DNA from: Rehmannia glutinosa
Taxonomy: Eukaryota; Streptophyta; Magnoliopsida; Lamiales; Orobanchaceae
DNA length: 64,000 bases
Assembly (NCBI GenBank): GCA_016081115.2
Contig: CM071925.1
Span: forward strand, 8,908,441 to 8,972,440
Direction: 5' to 3'
The translations under genes were made by a program, and so were the position numbers. The notes under the pieces were generated by a model. It did no database searches, was not told the origin of the DNA, and was given only the letters and a program-made list of their open reading frames with translations. Positions 10,868-22,833 of the stretch are shown here, piece after piece (position 1 is the stretch's first letter; each line of letters opens with the position of its first letter).

Positions 10868-12925
10868 ATGAGTGTCAATGGGACAACCCCGGAGAAGAAA
10901 ACCATCCCTTTTAGTCCCAACAGACAACATGCACTATACAACTCGTCCAACTCCAAGCAACGGAGGAAGGCCGCCACCACCACGACCACCATGTCCCGAG
11001 GATTTTGTAGGCGGTTTAGCGACTGTATCGTTATGGGCCCGGCTGTGTCACACCGGGTCGAACTACAGCCACCCGTAACAAAACTAGCCCAACTTGCTCA
11101 ACAGGTAAAATTATTATAGAGGAATAATTACAAATACTACCCTTTAGGTTTAACCTAATTGCAAAAGGTCATCTTATTTTTCAAAATTACAATTACTCTC
11201 TTGACATTTATTTCTATATAATGAATGCACAAGTTTGATGGGATAATTTATAAAACAAATACAAATTTTATAGCAGTATTTGTAATTTTAAAAGATAACT
11301 GATTTTTTTAAGGGAGAATTATAAAAACACCCCTGAGGTTTGGCTAATTACAAAAAAAAAAACCAGAAATATTTCGAAATTACAAAAAAAATCTCAAATT
11401 TAATCATGTAATTTAATGGTGTAAGTATAATATTTTTTTAAATATCGGGGGGGGGAGGGGAGGGGTTAAAATATATTTTTATGAAGAGGATAAATGTAAG
11501 ACGGATCAAATCTGAAGGATGATTTTGCAATTTTCAAATATCTATGGGGGTTTTGTCATTAGCCCGAATCTCGGTGCTTATTTTTTTTTTTTTTTGGTAA
11601 TTATCTTTTATAATGAAGCTAAACATATCCCTATTATATCATATGCTATGGTACCTTTTTAAACGCATTGTTACGATAGATAACCGAGAAAAGAAGAAAA
11701 AAAGTAGGATAAAATTGCATTACCTTAATTAATGTCTCATACATTGTTTGAAAAATGTGATTTTTCTTGTGTCCTAAATTAAGGTGGGAGAAATAGACAG
11801 GGAACTCCACAAGGAGAAAGAGCTGAAGGGCATGTACAAGATGAGGCTAGAAAAAACACAAGTCTTCCTAAAATACTGTCTTCAAGTGGCACAAGACAAT
11901 GGTTTCTTGGATATCATACTTAACAAGGATAAAGACCAAGAGTTCTCACTTTCTCCTACCACAACCCTGTCCACTATCAATCCTGAAATCCCATCTCCAG
12001 GCCAATCCCATCCTGATCTTGCTCCTCTCATACATCAAGCCAAAATCAATGGATGGTACATTGACCCTCAAGAGGTTAATTTTCTTACCCTTTACCTTTT
12101 TCCTCATGATTTTTCTCATTTTTTAGAAATAATTACAAAAACTACCACAGAGCCCAGAGGTCTAGTTAATCAAAAAAAGGGATAATTACCAAAGACCCCC
12201 TGAGGCTTGGCTAATTACAAAGGCTTAATTGCAATTTTAGTCCAGTAATTCTTAAGGGTTGGCAATCTTAGTCCTATAAGGCTGTAACTACTTTATGTGA
12301 CAATTTTGGTACTTCACGATTTTAGCCTTTATTCAAAATAGCAATTTCAGTTTGGTCACTTTTAAGGCATAGGTATTTTGGCTAAAGAATAAGGGTATTG
12401 TGGGAATAAATAAAAAAATTGAAACACCCAATTGGGACCAAAATCACACAAAATCAAAATTTGTAGGACAAAATTGCAAAAGTTAGAATTTATGGAGCAA
12501 AATTGCAAAGAATCAAAATCTTAAGGGATCAAAATTGTTACCTACAATATTTATATACAGGACCAAAATTGCAATCACCCTACAGTTTTGGGACCAGTTT
12601 TACAAGCCAATTACAAAAAAGAGCACGTACCTAAACATGTTTCAAAATTATAAAAAACCGCATCGTGTTTGATTTTGTCTTAAATTTAAGAGGGTAACTG
12701 TAATATTTCTAGAAATAGCAAGAGATTTTTTGAAATATTTTTGCTTATAAAAGGAAAATGAAAAGACGAGATCAAACCTCAAGGTGTTTTGGGTGTTTCT
12801 TGTAATTTTTGAAACTGTTGTTTTCTTCTATTAGCCTAAGTCTCAGGGTTTTATCTTTTTTATTTTTTGTAATTGTCCCTTGTTAAAAACCAAATTATCT
12901 TTCAAGAGTTACAAATACTACTGAC

Positions 12926-12961
<36 letters not shown>

Positions 12962-15376
12962 TTATTTTTTACAAATTGCACACTGAAGAATGGGCTTTTA
13001 TTAGATAAATACAAACCTCAAGAAAATATTTGTAATAATATAATTTGACGGCAAAGTTGCTAATTTTGAAAGATAAAAATGGAGTTTTTTTGTAATTAGG
13101 CTAAACTTAATAGTAGTTTTTGTAATTATCTATCATTTTTATATTTTGCCCCATTAATACTTGTGTCGTAAACTGAAAACATGATCAAATAAATTCAGAT
13201 TGAAATGCTCCATCTATCAGCACAAGGCAGCACAGCAGACATATACAAAGCAAAATGGAGAGGGTTGGACGTTGCGGTTAAATGTATGTACCCTGATTTT
13301 TTCCAATCAAACGACAATGGAATTAACTTTTTCGCACAAGAAGTCGAAACTCTATCAAGACAGCGCCACCCTTTCGTGCTGCAGCTAATAGGGGCGTGTT
13401 TGGATCCTCCCGAAAATGGTTGGATTGTGACAGAATTTCTAAGCACAAATTTGAAAGATTGGCTTCATGGTCCTGGAAAAAGACAGAAAAACAGAACAAT
13501 CCCTATCCCACCATTGAAGGATAGGATTGTGAAGGCATTAGAGATTGCCCAAGCAATGCAGTATCTCCATGAAAGCAAACCCAAGATTCTTCATCGTGAT
13601 TTGAAGCCGAGTAATATTTTCTTGGATGATGGTTTACATGTGAGGGTTGCGGATTTTGGGCATGCTCGGTATTTGGTTGATGGAGAAAAGGCACTAACGG
13701 GAGAAACGGGTATGTAAATTTTTTTAATACGTTGGGAGTACGTACTGGTTGGAGGGGTAAGGATAAATTTCAAAGAAACTGAAAGATACAGAGTTCGAAC
13801 GTACTCCGGTCAATACTCTTATAAAGTGTGATTGATATTATTTGAAATATAAGCTCGTGGTAAACGAGTACGTAAATTAGTCATATTTGAATTCAGAAAT
13901 TCAATTTTTAAGTCATAGTAACACGAAAATTCAAATTAAGTCCAAATTTGCAATTGACGAGATATTGTCCACGAAATACAATTGACTTAAAAAAATCTGG
14001 AGATATTCAAATTGCTTATTTTTTTACTTTTCTATATGATTTGGTGTCCATGTGGGGAGATATAGAATGTTGTCGGAATTGGACTAAAAATTCCATTTTT
14101 GTTGCCACTCGGATAAGGTAAATGACATTTTTAATTCAGTCTTGTTAGCATTGGCTCTATATGGGCGCAAAACCATATGTGAAAAATCCAAGGTTGCAGA
14201 AATCGCTAGGCGCCAGTCGGGCGGCAACCGGGCGCCTAGCGCCTAGGGCGCCTAGCGGGCGCCTAGGGCGCCTAGACGGGCGCCTAGAAAAGCCCAAGTT
14301 TTTCTTATTTTTTTATTTTTTTGTATTTTGGCGATTTTTCCCGATTTTTGGCGATTTATTCCGCCTAGACCGCCTAGACCGATTTTTTCCCGATTTTTTC
14401 CGATTTTTTGCCGCTAGGCGCCCGCCAGCCGCCTAGCCCGCCTAGGCGGGCGCCTAGGCCGATTTTTGCCCAGGCGATTTTTTGGCCGATTTTCGGAAAA
14501 TCGGGTCGGCCTAGGGGCGCCTAGCGCCTAGTCGGCGCCTGGCGGCCGCCTAGGCCGATTTTTACAACATTGGAAAAATCTAAATAAGCAATTCGAGCAA
14601 AAGTATCCAAATATCCTTAATTTTTTGAAGTCATGTACGATTTACATGACAATATACATCTAATTTTGAAAATTTGGGGGCAAGAGGACTCAATTCGAGC
14701 TTGTTAATTAGTTACTTGACTAAATCGAATTTTGAATTCGAACATGACTATTTTTGACAACCCCTATTAGTTAAAGGACTAATTTTGCATTTTTGGCCGG
14801 ATAATTTTATAAATATCCCTAAATTAAGTACTTGTAGTTCTTTTTATTATCTTTTATTTTTGGGTGAATATATATCTTTAGCTATACCTAACATTAAATT
14901 TTCATTTTTTTTCCGACTCGCGTCTAGGTACGTTTGTGTACATGGCACCAGAGGTGATCAAATGCGGCCCTTATGACGAAAAATGTGATGTTTATAGCTT
15001 TGGTGTCATATTGAACGAGCTAATTACAGGCGAATATCCTTACATTGATACAGATTATGGACCTTCCAAGGTTTGCTATTTTATTTGAATGTTTTTCTAT
15101 CCAATAAAAAGCTATAGGAAAGGAAAAGAATAAATATGCCAACAAATTAACTCGGCTTTCTTAATTTCTTTCTAATTTATTGATGAACAGATAGCTTTGG
15201 AAGTTGCAGAAAATGGACTTAGACCAAGAATTGCGAAGCTGGACGAGCAAATGGAAATTGTAATTGAACTCATAAAAAAATCATGGGATCAAGAACCTGG
15301 AGCTAGACCCTGTTTTGGTGAAATTACAACCACTTTGAGAATTATTGAGAAGAGACTCAAAGATAGCTCAGATTAG
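10868..15376 (+). CDS. TKL/Raf-like protein kinase, five exons, about 455 residues
   Basis: Exons are 10868-11104, 11784-12074, 13199-13709, 14928-15070 and 15191-15376. Every junction is GT..AG and keeps one open frame. Residues 1-176 form a basic, Ser/Thr-rich N-terminus and a charged, probably helical segment starting near residue 80. The kinase domain starts near 180. The ATP-binding lysine is in VAVK (K204), the catalytic loop is HRDLKPSN (D310, N315), the metal-binding motif is DFG (D328), and APE is at 353-355, so catalysis looks possible. The glycine loop is unusual: AQGSTA keeps only the middle glycine of GxGxxG. The catalytic loop reads Ser/Thr-specific. ATG 10868 is chosen because its frame alone stays open to the first donor. 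The exact orthologue is not identified. Introns 1-3 are enlarged by MITEs. Confidence 0.87.
11124..11609. mobile_element. Two adjacent MITE copies in kinase intron 1
   Basis: Two heads of one repeat family lie in tandem: ataattacaaatactaccc at 11124, and gaattataaaaacacccctg at about 11315 followed by aggtttggctaattacaaa. The second has a matching inverted tail near 11550-11609 (cattagcccgaatctcgg, then ggtaattatc). The family signature is a terminus of the form ATAATTACAAAAACACCCCTGAGG. The first copy seems truncated. Superfamily assignment is uncertain; target duplications were not resolved. Confidence 0.55.
12181..12885. mobile_element. MITE of the same family in kinase intron 2, split by a second MITE
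   Basis: Left terminus gggataattaccaaagaccc followed by cctgaggcttggctaattac. The right end (12832-12885) reads attagcctaagtctcagggt and then ttttgtaattgtccc, its inverted counterpart. A further head-like word, ataattacaaaaactacc, sits just upstream at about 12130. The body is interrupted at 12222-12608 by another MITE. Confidence 0.6.
12222..12608. mobile_element. Mutator-type MITE nested in the intron 2 MITE, 387 bp
   Basis: Bounded by perfect 9-bp direct repeats aattacaaa (12213-12221 and 12609-12617). The ends are inverted, starting GGCTTAATTGCAATTTTAGT and ending TTTTACAAGCC, with inner matches such as ccaaaattgcaatcaccc near the right side. A 9-bp target duplication points to the Mutator superfamily. 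No coding capacity. Confidence 0.78.
14189..14572. mobile_element. hAT-type MITE in kinase intron 3, 384 bp
   Basis: The 8-mer gaaaaatc flanks it exactly on both sides (14181-14188 and 14573-14580). The termini CAAGGTTGCAGAAATCG and, in reverse complement, CAATGTTGTAAAAATCG are inverted repeats. The body is dense in the palindrome GGCGCCTAGGCGCC and variants, with CCGATTTTT words between, and is far more GC-rich than the surrounding intron. It can fold into strong hairpins. The open frame running through it is an artefact of the repeat. Confidence 0.88.
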
Positions 15377-15805
15377 ATAATATGACTTTTTTTTTTTCTT
15401 TTTAATGGTAAAATTATGAAGTTTTATACTCAATGTTGTTTAATTGAAAATCCTTAGTAGTGTTACTTGCCATAGCAAGTTCTTGATTTCTGGCCATGGG
15501 ACGACTAAGTGTGATGAAGATTTAAAAACAATGGTTATCGGTATTTTAGATCATCTAATCTACTTTTTGTTTTTTGTTTTATCTTGTATTTCATATTAAA
15601 ATTAATAAACATTGTCAAGTAAATATATAAAAAATTGATATACAGATGTATAGCATGTATATGAAATATAAGATGAAAGATTAACTGATGTTTTTTTTTA
15701 GTACAAGGTCTTGGGAGGAGCGGGACTAGTGGGATTTTATCTCGGGTCAATAATCTGGTTACAAATATTCAACGACTAAGCTACGCTTAATTCCTTTAAC
15801 TGGTT
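15377..15805 (+). other. 3' flank of the kinase gene
   Basis: AT-rich sequence after the kinase stop codon, with no further ORF or repeat that I recognise. The 3' untranslated region probably lies here. I see no single strong polyadenylation signal. Confidence 0.4.
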
Positions 15806-15814
15806 TTATTTGAA

Positions 15815-16480
15815 GGGGAGAACTATTAACACCCCAAAACCTATTAATGCACCATATTTTTTTAATTTATAAATATAATAATCTGAAAAGACTAATATGC
15901 CCTTAGCACCCACAAAATCTCTACACACCTACCCAACCTTATAATCTTCTTCTTCCCCTTCATCTTCTCGATAAATTCCAAGAATTTCTCACAGCCATGA
16001 ACTCAAAAAAGACAAAAAATGTTGAAAGGCCTTATAAACCGATAAAACTTATGCTCTCTAATGTAGACTTCATTTGCATTTAATGACAACTTTAGTAATC
16101 TCCCAGGCTTACTTTTGTTTTTGCATCCATTTTGTCTATACCAACAGACCTAATTATTCTGCATCCATAGTTTCTAAGTCATTTTCACCTGACTAGATTA
16201 AATTTTCTTTGGTTTGTGAAGGCCTTGCCTCCTCACCATCTTCATTTTTTTCTTCTAATTTGGTCGTATTTTCTGTTCATTTTGCAGCTGTCCTGTGTGT
16301 GTTGGGTGTATATGCCGTGAGTTTATGTTTTGGGGTAGAATTAGGTTTATTTGGGGGAAGGGTAGATTAGAGAATATTATGGGTGTATTAAGTAAATAGT
16401 TTATTTAAAAAAAAAGGGTGTGAGGTGTATTGAGAAGGAGGGTGCATTGATAAGTTTTAGAGGGGTTAATAGCGCTAACC
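15815..16480. mobile_element. Mutator-type MITE, 666 bp
   Basis: Perfect 9-bp flanking repeats ttatttgaa (15806-15814 and 16481-16489). The left end contains ctattaacaccccaaaacct and then attaatgcacc. The right end in reverse complement contains ctattaacccctctaaaact and then atcaatgcacc. The interior has no transposase. Confidence 0.85.
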
Positions 16481-16499
16481 TTATTTGAATTGATTGAAT

Positions 16500-17945
16500 T
16501 TCAATTTTTGGGGTTATGAGGGTGGACTTGAGTATTGATGATTCTCACTTTTGAGTCTGATCTTCAAAAATCTTATTGTGAATTTCTTTGTTGCTCATAT
16601 TTCTAACGATTGTTCTTGTATCCCCTTTGATGGGGATTCTAATATCCCTCATATCTAGGGGTGACCAAATGGAACCGAAATTGAGTTCCAAATCGGAACC
16701 GAAACTGTAGTCAACAGTTCCTGAACTGTAATCGTGGTCAACGGTTCCAAAATTGGAACTGGAACTGTGTAGGCCAGTTTCGGTTCCGGTTCCTTGGTCT
16801 CAAAAACCGTGGAACCAGCGGTTTTAACCGTCAGTTAGAACTGTTGGTGGAACCGTGATGGAACCGTTTTTTTAAGGTTAAAACCAACATTTTTTTTGGG
16901 TAAACATATGCTAGAAAAAGTGTTAAATATTTATTATGATGTTTTATATTCGTAACTACATAAGACACGTTTTAGACCAAATGATGTAAGCGAACTACGT
17001 GAAATTTGATTCTTCTATACTCTAATAGTATAAATATATATAGTTTATATTATTATTAATATTAAGTATAAAACTTAATTCAATATTAAGTCCAAGTCTT
17101 TTTATTTATTTTTCTTTTTTAACTGAAATTGATAAACTATTTTTAAAAATTCAAAAAATTATCAAAAGATAAACAAAAATCGAAACTGTGGAAGAACCGG
17201 GTTCGGAATCGGACCGGAACCGTCGGTTTCGATTTTAAAATCGGAACCGTGAGAAAATGGTTCTGGTTTCGGTTCCTCTAAAATGAGGAACCGGAACTGG
17301 CAGTTTTGGAACCGGAACCGATGATTCCGGAACTGTGGTCACCCCTACTCAAATCCCTTCATTTGATAAATCCTCTCTTTGTTAACAACCTTCAAGAAAT
17401 GAAGGATGTTGTTTTTTCAATTGGTGTTAATAGTGTGGCTGAGCCTGATGGCTTCTCAACTCATTTTTTTCAAACTTGTTGGGATATCATTCACAATGAT
17501 GTGCATGAGGCTGTTAATGATTTCTTTGATGGCCACCCCATGCCTAAAAGCTTCACTTCCACTTCTCTGGTTCTTATTCCTAAAATTCCTCAACCTAAAT
17601 CCTTGATTGATTATAGATCTATTAGTCTTTGTAATGTGACTAATAAAATCATCACTAAAATCCTCAATAATAGGTTGGCTACGTTCTTCCCTTTATCATT
17701 TCTCCTGCTCATAGTGGCTTCTTGAAGGGAATGCTTATTAGTGATAATATCCTTCTTGCTCAAGAACTCATTCATTCCTTCAATTCTTTTGACCCTACTC
17801 TTAATATTGCCCTTAACCTTGATATGGTTAAGGCTTATGATACGGTTCAATGACATTTCTTGCTTAATATGTTAAAATAATGAGTTTCCCTGAAAGATGG
17901 ATCCTATTCATTGCTAATTTGTGAACAACTGCTAGTTTTATGTGT
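16500..17945 (+). pseudogene. LINE reverse-transcriptase remnant, split by a hAT MITE
   Basis: Coding traces before 16656 (HISNDCSCIPFDGDSNIPHI) continue after 17347. They include PDGFS and CWDIIHNDV, then LVLIPKIPQP, DYRSISLCNVTNKI and, in a shifted frame, FPERWILFIANL. These are the N-terminal half of a plant L1-type reverse transcriptase in the usual order. Stops and frameshifts break it, for example after the conserved RLA motif near 17680. The catalytic FADD box is absent from this piece; a plus-strand fragment with FADD lies at 55190-55550. Confidence 0.82.
16656..17347. mobile_element. hAT-type MITE inserted in the LINE remnant, 692 bp
   Basis: Begins TAGGGGTGACCA and ends TGGTCACCCCTA, inverted repeats with a hAT-like terminus. 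The flanking 8-mers ctcatatc (16648-16655) and ctcaaatc (17348-17355) match at 7 of 8 positions. Both arms consist of repeated GGTTCCGGTTCC-type words and their complements (GGAACCGGAACC), so the element is strongly self-complementary. The LINE coding sequence resumes on the far side. Confidence 0.85.
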
Positions 17946-18499
17946 TAATTATATTGATGAACACTTTCGCTCAACAAGGATTAAAGTGCCTAAATGTTGG
18001 CTTGGAAATACAAGAATTAATAATAAAGTGCTTTTCTATTATGTAATCGAGCAGGAATATCTGGTCGGCCTCTGGCTTGGCAGAGGTTTGAATACATGAG
18101 TTTTTCTCATAAATGATTTCTATTTATACTATTACATCCAATAGGCGAGCAATCATTATAGCTACATTGTGAGTGGGACACTTATATTCTTCTTGCTATG
18201 CATGAGTAGCATGACTGTCATGTGTCAAATAATGCTTGTTGAGTTATTCCATTATTGCCTTGCCAGGTGGTAGATTGGTCTGCCACTAGGGTTCCAGCTC
18301 GGTCATAGTTGACTTTAAGGGTGGGGATTCTTATGTCTTGAAATGCTTTCCTAGTTAGGGTCTGGTCGGCCTATATTTTTCTTGGTTCTGGCAGTCTAGT
18401 TGGTCCATGTCAGTAGGTCATATATTGCCACGTGTGCATGTCTATCCAGCTCTGCTCGGATATCATCAATGGTCCCCAAGTTCGAGGCCGGGGAGGAGA
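17946..18499. repeat. Probable LTR part of a Tat-like gypsy element, left of the Athila insertion
   Basis: Removing the Athila element joins this stretch directly to 45046 onward, across the caaat duplication. The joined DNA has TCGG/GGCC-rich words and leads to a TATA box at 45284. It has the look of the upstream half of an LTR, but its outer TG end and a partner LTR were not found, so the label is tentative. Confidence 0.4.
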
Positions 18500-18504
18500 C
18501 AAAT

Positions 18505-19984
18505 TGACATGTATTTTGCATGTATTTTGGGCTTAATTTTGGCTAGAATGTGTTTATATGCATGCATTACATGAGTAAATAGGGCTTTATTCCTGTTTGT
18601 GGAAAAGGATTACACTTTGCTCGTTTTGTAGAAATTTATTGATAATTGTAGCATTTTGGCAACAATTCGGGGCATTGCGATGAAGAACCGCCAATGATTG
18701 ATATAATGTACGAAGTTTGGAGTTGAATCGGGAAGAAGTCAGATGAACCGGGTAAGAAACGACAGAAAACGAGTTGATATCAAGTATAGCATGTACGCAT
18801 GGGCAGGGCGTGCGCCCCTAGCACGGCCCGTGCACCTACTCAAGATCAAGTCTCAAAGTTCGACTACCAGCACGGGTTGGTCGTGCTATATAGCACGACC
18901 CATGCTCCCTTCAGTGGTTTGGACAATTCCTGCGGCACCCAGCACGGGCTGGGCGTGCCTAGCGCACGGCCCTTGCGCCTGTGCGGGAAAAACAGAGCCT
19001 GACTAGTTTGGAACTAGGTTTCGACCCAAACGAAGTACAAATAAAAACGGGGTGGCCACAAACAAGGATACGCTAATTTTTGCCCTAGAAAGCAGAGAAA
19101 ATAGCAGTTTTCCACCGGAGAATTGGAGAGATCGATCAAGACCGCAACCACACCTTCGAGGATTGAAGATAGATCGAGAGATCGTCATCATCCCAGAGTT
19201 CAGTCACTCTATAGTATTTTTATCATTCAATTAGTAGACATGAACATGGATAATTTGTCTATGAATTATTTGTTTTCTATGTCTAGCTAAACTTCTTGTG
19301 ATTCCCGGGTTTGGGAATAGGTTAATGGATACTTTTATTTAATGATTAATGACAAATGAAGTTAATGTTTTCCAACCCTATTCAAGTACTTTGCTTTAAT
19401 TCTTGTTTTATCAAAACACGTTTGGTTTAACTTGTTTGATGTATTGATTCATAATTCTAACCGATGAGTTTCAATATTAGATCTATGAGTACTTGACATG
19501 AATATCTTGCATGATTGAGAAGTCTGTAAATATTCGTGAGGCTTTATAATCTTTTGAACTTTTGGGAGTTGGATATCTCATGTTGAGTAGAGATGCTAGC
19601 ATAGATATTCCAATCAACGTTTTTACATACATCTCGAGAGAGAGAGGGTAAATTACTTTTGTGATCAGTCTATAGGGAAGAATACGTTTAACTTTGGTTT
19701 GATTAATCTGATAATAAAAGGGGATATTAAATGAAACCATAACCCAGGAATCCATTCATTCATACTTGATCTTTTAATCCACTCTTTGTTTTGTTCTTTT
19801 AGAATAAATTTCTGCGTTAGTGTTAATAAAACTAATCCATCTCAAATTCGATAGTCTAGATAAAAATAAGGTTATTATAATCCAGTAATTAGTACATTAA
19901 TTTATTAGTCCCTGTGGATTCGACCTTGCTAACCCTATTCTATAAACTGCACTATACACTTGTGGTGAAGCTAAAAAAATAAGG
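18505..19984 (+). repeat. 5' LTR of the Athila element
   Basis: Starts tgacatgtattttgcatg and ends ctaaaaaaataagg, matching 43587-45040 along its length. Differences from the 3' LTR are mostly transitions. One 29-bp segment near 18940 (with the GCACGG words) is absent from the 3' LTR. The end lacks the usual CA; it was set by the target duplication. Confidence 0.9.
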
Positions 19985-19996
19985 CGAACAAGTTTT

Positions 19997-20014
19997 TAGC
20001 GCCATTGCCGGGGA
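19997..20014 (+). promoter_or_regulatory. Primer-binding site, tRNA-Asp type
   Basis: tagcgccattgccgggga differs at two positions from TGGCGCCGTTGCCGGGGA, the complement of the plant tRNA-Asp 3' end used by Athila/Tat elements. It lies 12 bases after the LTR end set here. Confidence 0.85.
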
Positions 20015-20152
20015 CTAATTAAATTTTTAGTACTAATATTGCGATAAATAGAATTATTTTTAATTTAGACATTTTTTCTTTCTTTATATTTTGTTGTTTA
20101 ATTTTACTACTACTGTGTTTGACTTGTTTTCTTTAGTTAGTTCAGGTAGTGC

Positions 20153-22087
20153 ATGAACACTCGCTCGAAGCAAGGAGAATTAACACCGTTCATACCGGAG
20201 GTTGAGACTTTTGCTAGGCGAATTAGTGCGGCTACTAAACGGGCAGAAAGACAGCAAGAATAAGCTATGGCAGACGTAGAAGATAACAATAGAGGCAATA
20301 ATGGGGTCGATAATGGAGGTAACAACCAGGCCAACAAGGTCATGTCGAGTTACCAATACCAGAGGTTCTGGTGGTTCCGGCAGTCCAGCAGCAGGCGATT
20401 AGCGACTACTTTCGCCCACAAACCAATCACAACTATGGTGGAATCGCCAATGTCCCATTCAATGCGAACAACTTTGAGCTGAAGCCAACACTGATCTCGA
20501 TGGTGCAGCAGAATCAGTTTGGGGGTTTCCCGTCTGAGGACCCCAACTCTCATCTTGCGAACTTCATACAGATTTGCAATACCGTCAAGATGAACGGGGT
20601 GACTGATGATGCTATACGTCTTCGCCTATTCCCTTTCTCTTTAAGGGATAAGGCTAGAAATAGCAGCACCCTAACTCGGGGAGTATGAACAATCGGGATG
20701 AGTGAGTCGAGTTTTTGTTTAAATACTTCCCACCAAGTAAGACGCTACAACTCAAAAGCGAGATCACTTAGTTCAGGCAGTTTGACTCTGAACCCTTGTA
20801 TGAGGCCTGGGAGAGATTCCGAGATTTATTGAGGAGGTGCCCACAACACAGATTTCCTGAGGATCAGCAACTCTGCTTCTTTTATAATGGGTTGATGGGA
20901 CTGACTAGATCGTTTGTGGATGTTGCGCAGAAGATGGCGCTCTACTTGCACGATTTCCGGAAGATGCATTCAACTTGTTGGAAGAGATGTCCATGAATAG
21001 CTATCGGTGGCCTTCCGAGAGGACTAATGTGAAAAGGGTGGCGGGTTACCGATTCTGAGACCCAATTAAGGAGTTGACGGCTCAGATGACTGTGCTGACA
21101 AGCCAATTGAGTGCATTGACAAAGGCAAATGAGGGAAGCGCGGGTGCAGGTAATGGGGGAGTTCCTCTAGATCTGATAGAGGAAGCAAATTATGTTAATA
21201 ACTGGAATTTCAACAATTTCTGGAACAATCAAACTCCCACTCATTACCATCCGGGTTTGAGGAACCATGAGAACTTCTCCCACGCAAACACGAAGAACGT
21301 GATGCAACCACCACCGGGGTTTAATGTGACAAACGGGGTCATTACTGCAGAGCCTAAGCCAACTATGGAGGATATTTTCACATCGTTTATGAGTGAGACG
21401 AGGAACAGATTCAATAAGGATGAGGCGAAGTTAGATAAAATCAAAAACCATGTCACACAGTTGGGGTCCCAGATGAAGAATCTTGAAACTAAAATTGGTC
21501 AAATAGCTACGATTATTGGTGGACAGCATCATAAAGGTCAATTTCCGAGCAACACTGAGGTTAATCCAAATGAGCAGTGTAAGACCATTCGTCTGAGGAG
21601 TGGAATGGAATACGAGGGGCCAAAAATAACAGAAATTACTAAACAAACGCAGGGGAGCACGGCCCGTGCGCCACCGCACGGCCAGCCCGTGCGCCCTGCA
21701 GGGACAACGATCGTTATGCCGGGAGATGCCGAAACTGAAGCAAATGGCGATGTTGAGGCCAAGAAAGGAGTTGAAGATCATCTTGCTGAACAAAAAGGGG
21801 CTGAGAAGCTTAAATCTTCCTCTAACCCTGATATTTCTAAACTTAATGTCCCCCTTCCTTTCCCCCAACGTTTTCAAAAGAAAAAGTTAGATGCGCAATT
21901 TGCTAAGTTTTTGGATATATATAAGAAACTACATATTAACATTCCTTTTGCAGACGCATTGGAGCAGATGCCCAATTATGCTAAATTTCTGAAGGATGTT
22001 ATGTCGAAGAAGAGAAAGATGACTGGTTTCGAGACAGTCAATCTGACAGAAGAATGCAGTGCAATAATCCAGAGGAAACTACCATAG
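20153..22087 (+). pseudogene. Athila gag, degenerate
   Basis: Starts MNTRSKQGELTPF, the usual Athila gag opening. A stop follows at codon 37 (20261) and frame changes near 20340, 20690, 21000 and 21060. Later pieces include NNFELKPTLISMVQQNQFGG, a capsid-like stretch ending LRLFPFSLRDKA, and YEAWERFRDLLRRCPQH, all typical of plant gypsy capsid. The last piece (21074-22087, 337 codons open) covers the C-terminal gag with a helical segment and the PLPFPQR motif that precedes protease in Athila. An insert of GCACGG words at 21655-21705 is read through in frame. Gag would package the element RNA. It overlaps protease by 34 bases in another frame. Confidence 0.85.
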
Positions 22088-22833
22088 AAATTAAAAGATT
22101 CGGAGAGTTTCACTATCCTTGTGCTATTGATGATGTTTTCTTTAAGAAAACACTTTGTGATTTAGGAGCGAGTATTAACTTGATGCCCTTGTCCATTTTC
22201 AGGCAACTTGGATTAGGAGAGGTGAAGCCGTCTATGGTCACCTTACAACTCGTAGACCGATCACTCACGTATCCAAAGGGAATCATCGAGGATGTGCTGG
22301 TCAAAGTAGATAAATTCATATTCCTCGTGGATTTTTTGGTGCTAGATATGGAGGAGGACAAAGACGTCCCTTTGATACTTGGGCATCCATTCCTAGCTAG
22401 TGGTAAGACCTTAATAGATGTGCAAAAGGGAGAGCTCACATTGCGGGTTAATGATGAGCATGTTTTATTTACTATCTATAAGGTACTTCAATTTCATGAT
22501 GGTGTTGAAAGTTGTAATTTCATTGACGTAGTTGAATCTTGCATTGATGAGTATGCGGATCATACATGGTTTAGGGATGATTTAGAGTTTGTTTTGACAC
22601 GTTCGTGTTCAACATCAAACATGATGATTGATTATGATAACCAAGACTTGTATGATTGCGTTTGTGCTTTGGATAACATGCAGGAGCTACCAGAAGCGCA
22701 AGAGGCGCGCACATGCAAAAAAATGTGTGGGAGTCCGTTCTACAGGGGCGCACAACCCATGCTACAGAGCACGCCCAGGTCGTGCGCATGGCCGAAGCAG
22801 ATGAGGGAAAACCTGAAGAGAGCATGCGTCTGA
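22054..22833 (+). pseudogene. Athila aspartic protease region
   Basis: The open stretch has CDLGASINLMP, the retropepsin-like active-site region of Athila elements (DLGA in place of D-S/T-G). Downstream, VPLILGHPFLASG is the second conserved protease motif and is followed by a beta-rich segment. In the family this enzyme cleaves the gag-pol polyprotein. The frame runs out in the GCACGG-rich linker (22690-22925) before the reverse transcriptase frame begins. The linker seems to be an expanded spacer rather than a domain. The active-site motif itself is intact. Confidence 0.88.

Noticed and set aside
10872..11078. Second open frame in kinase exon 1, proline-rich, 68 codons
   Set aside because: It stops before the splice donor, while the other frame stays open and joins exon 2 in phase. 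Treated as a shadow.
14161..14436. 91-codon frame with Arg/Pro/Leu repeats
   Set aside because: Lies in the GGCGCCTAGG hairpin repeat of the hAT MITE within kinase intron 3.
18743..19006. Arg/Pro/Ala-rich frames in the Athila LTR
   Set aside because: They only translate the GCACGG/CCGTGC palindromes, and the same words are read in other frames elsewhere.
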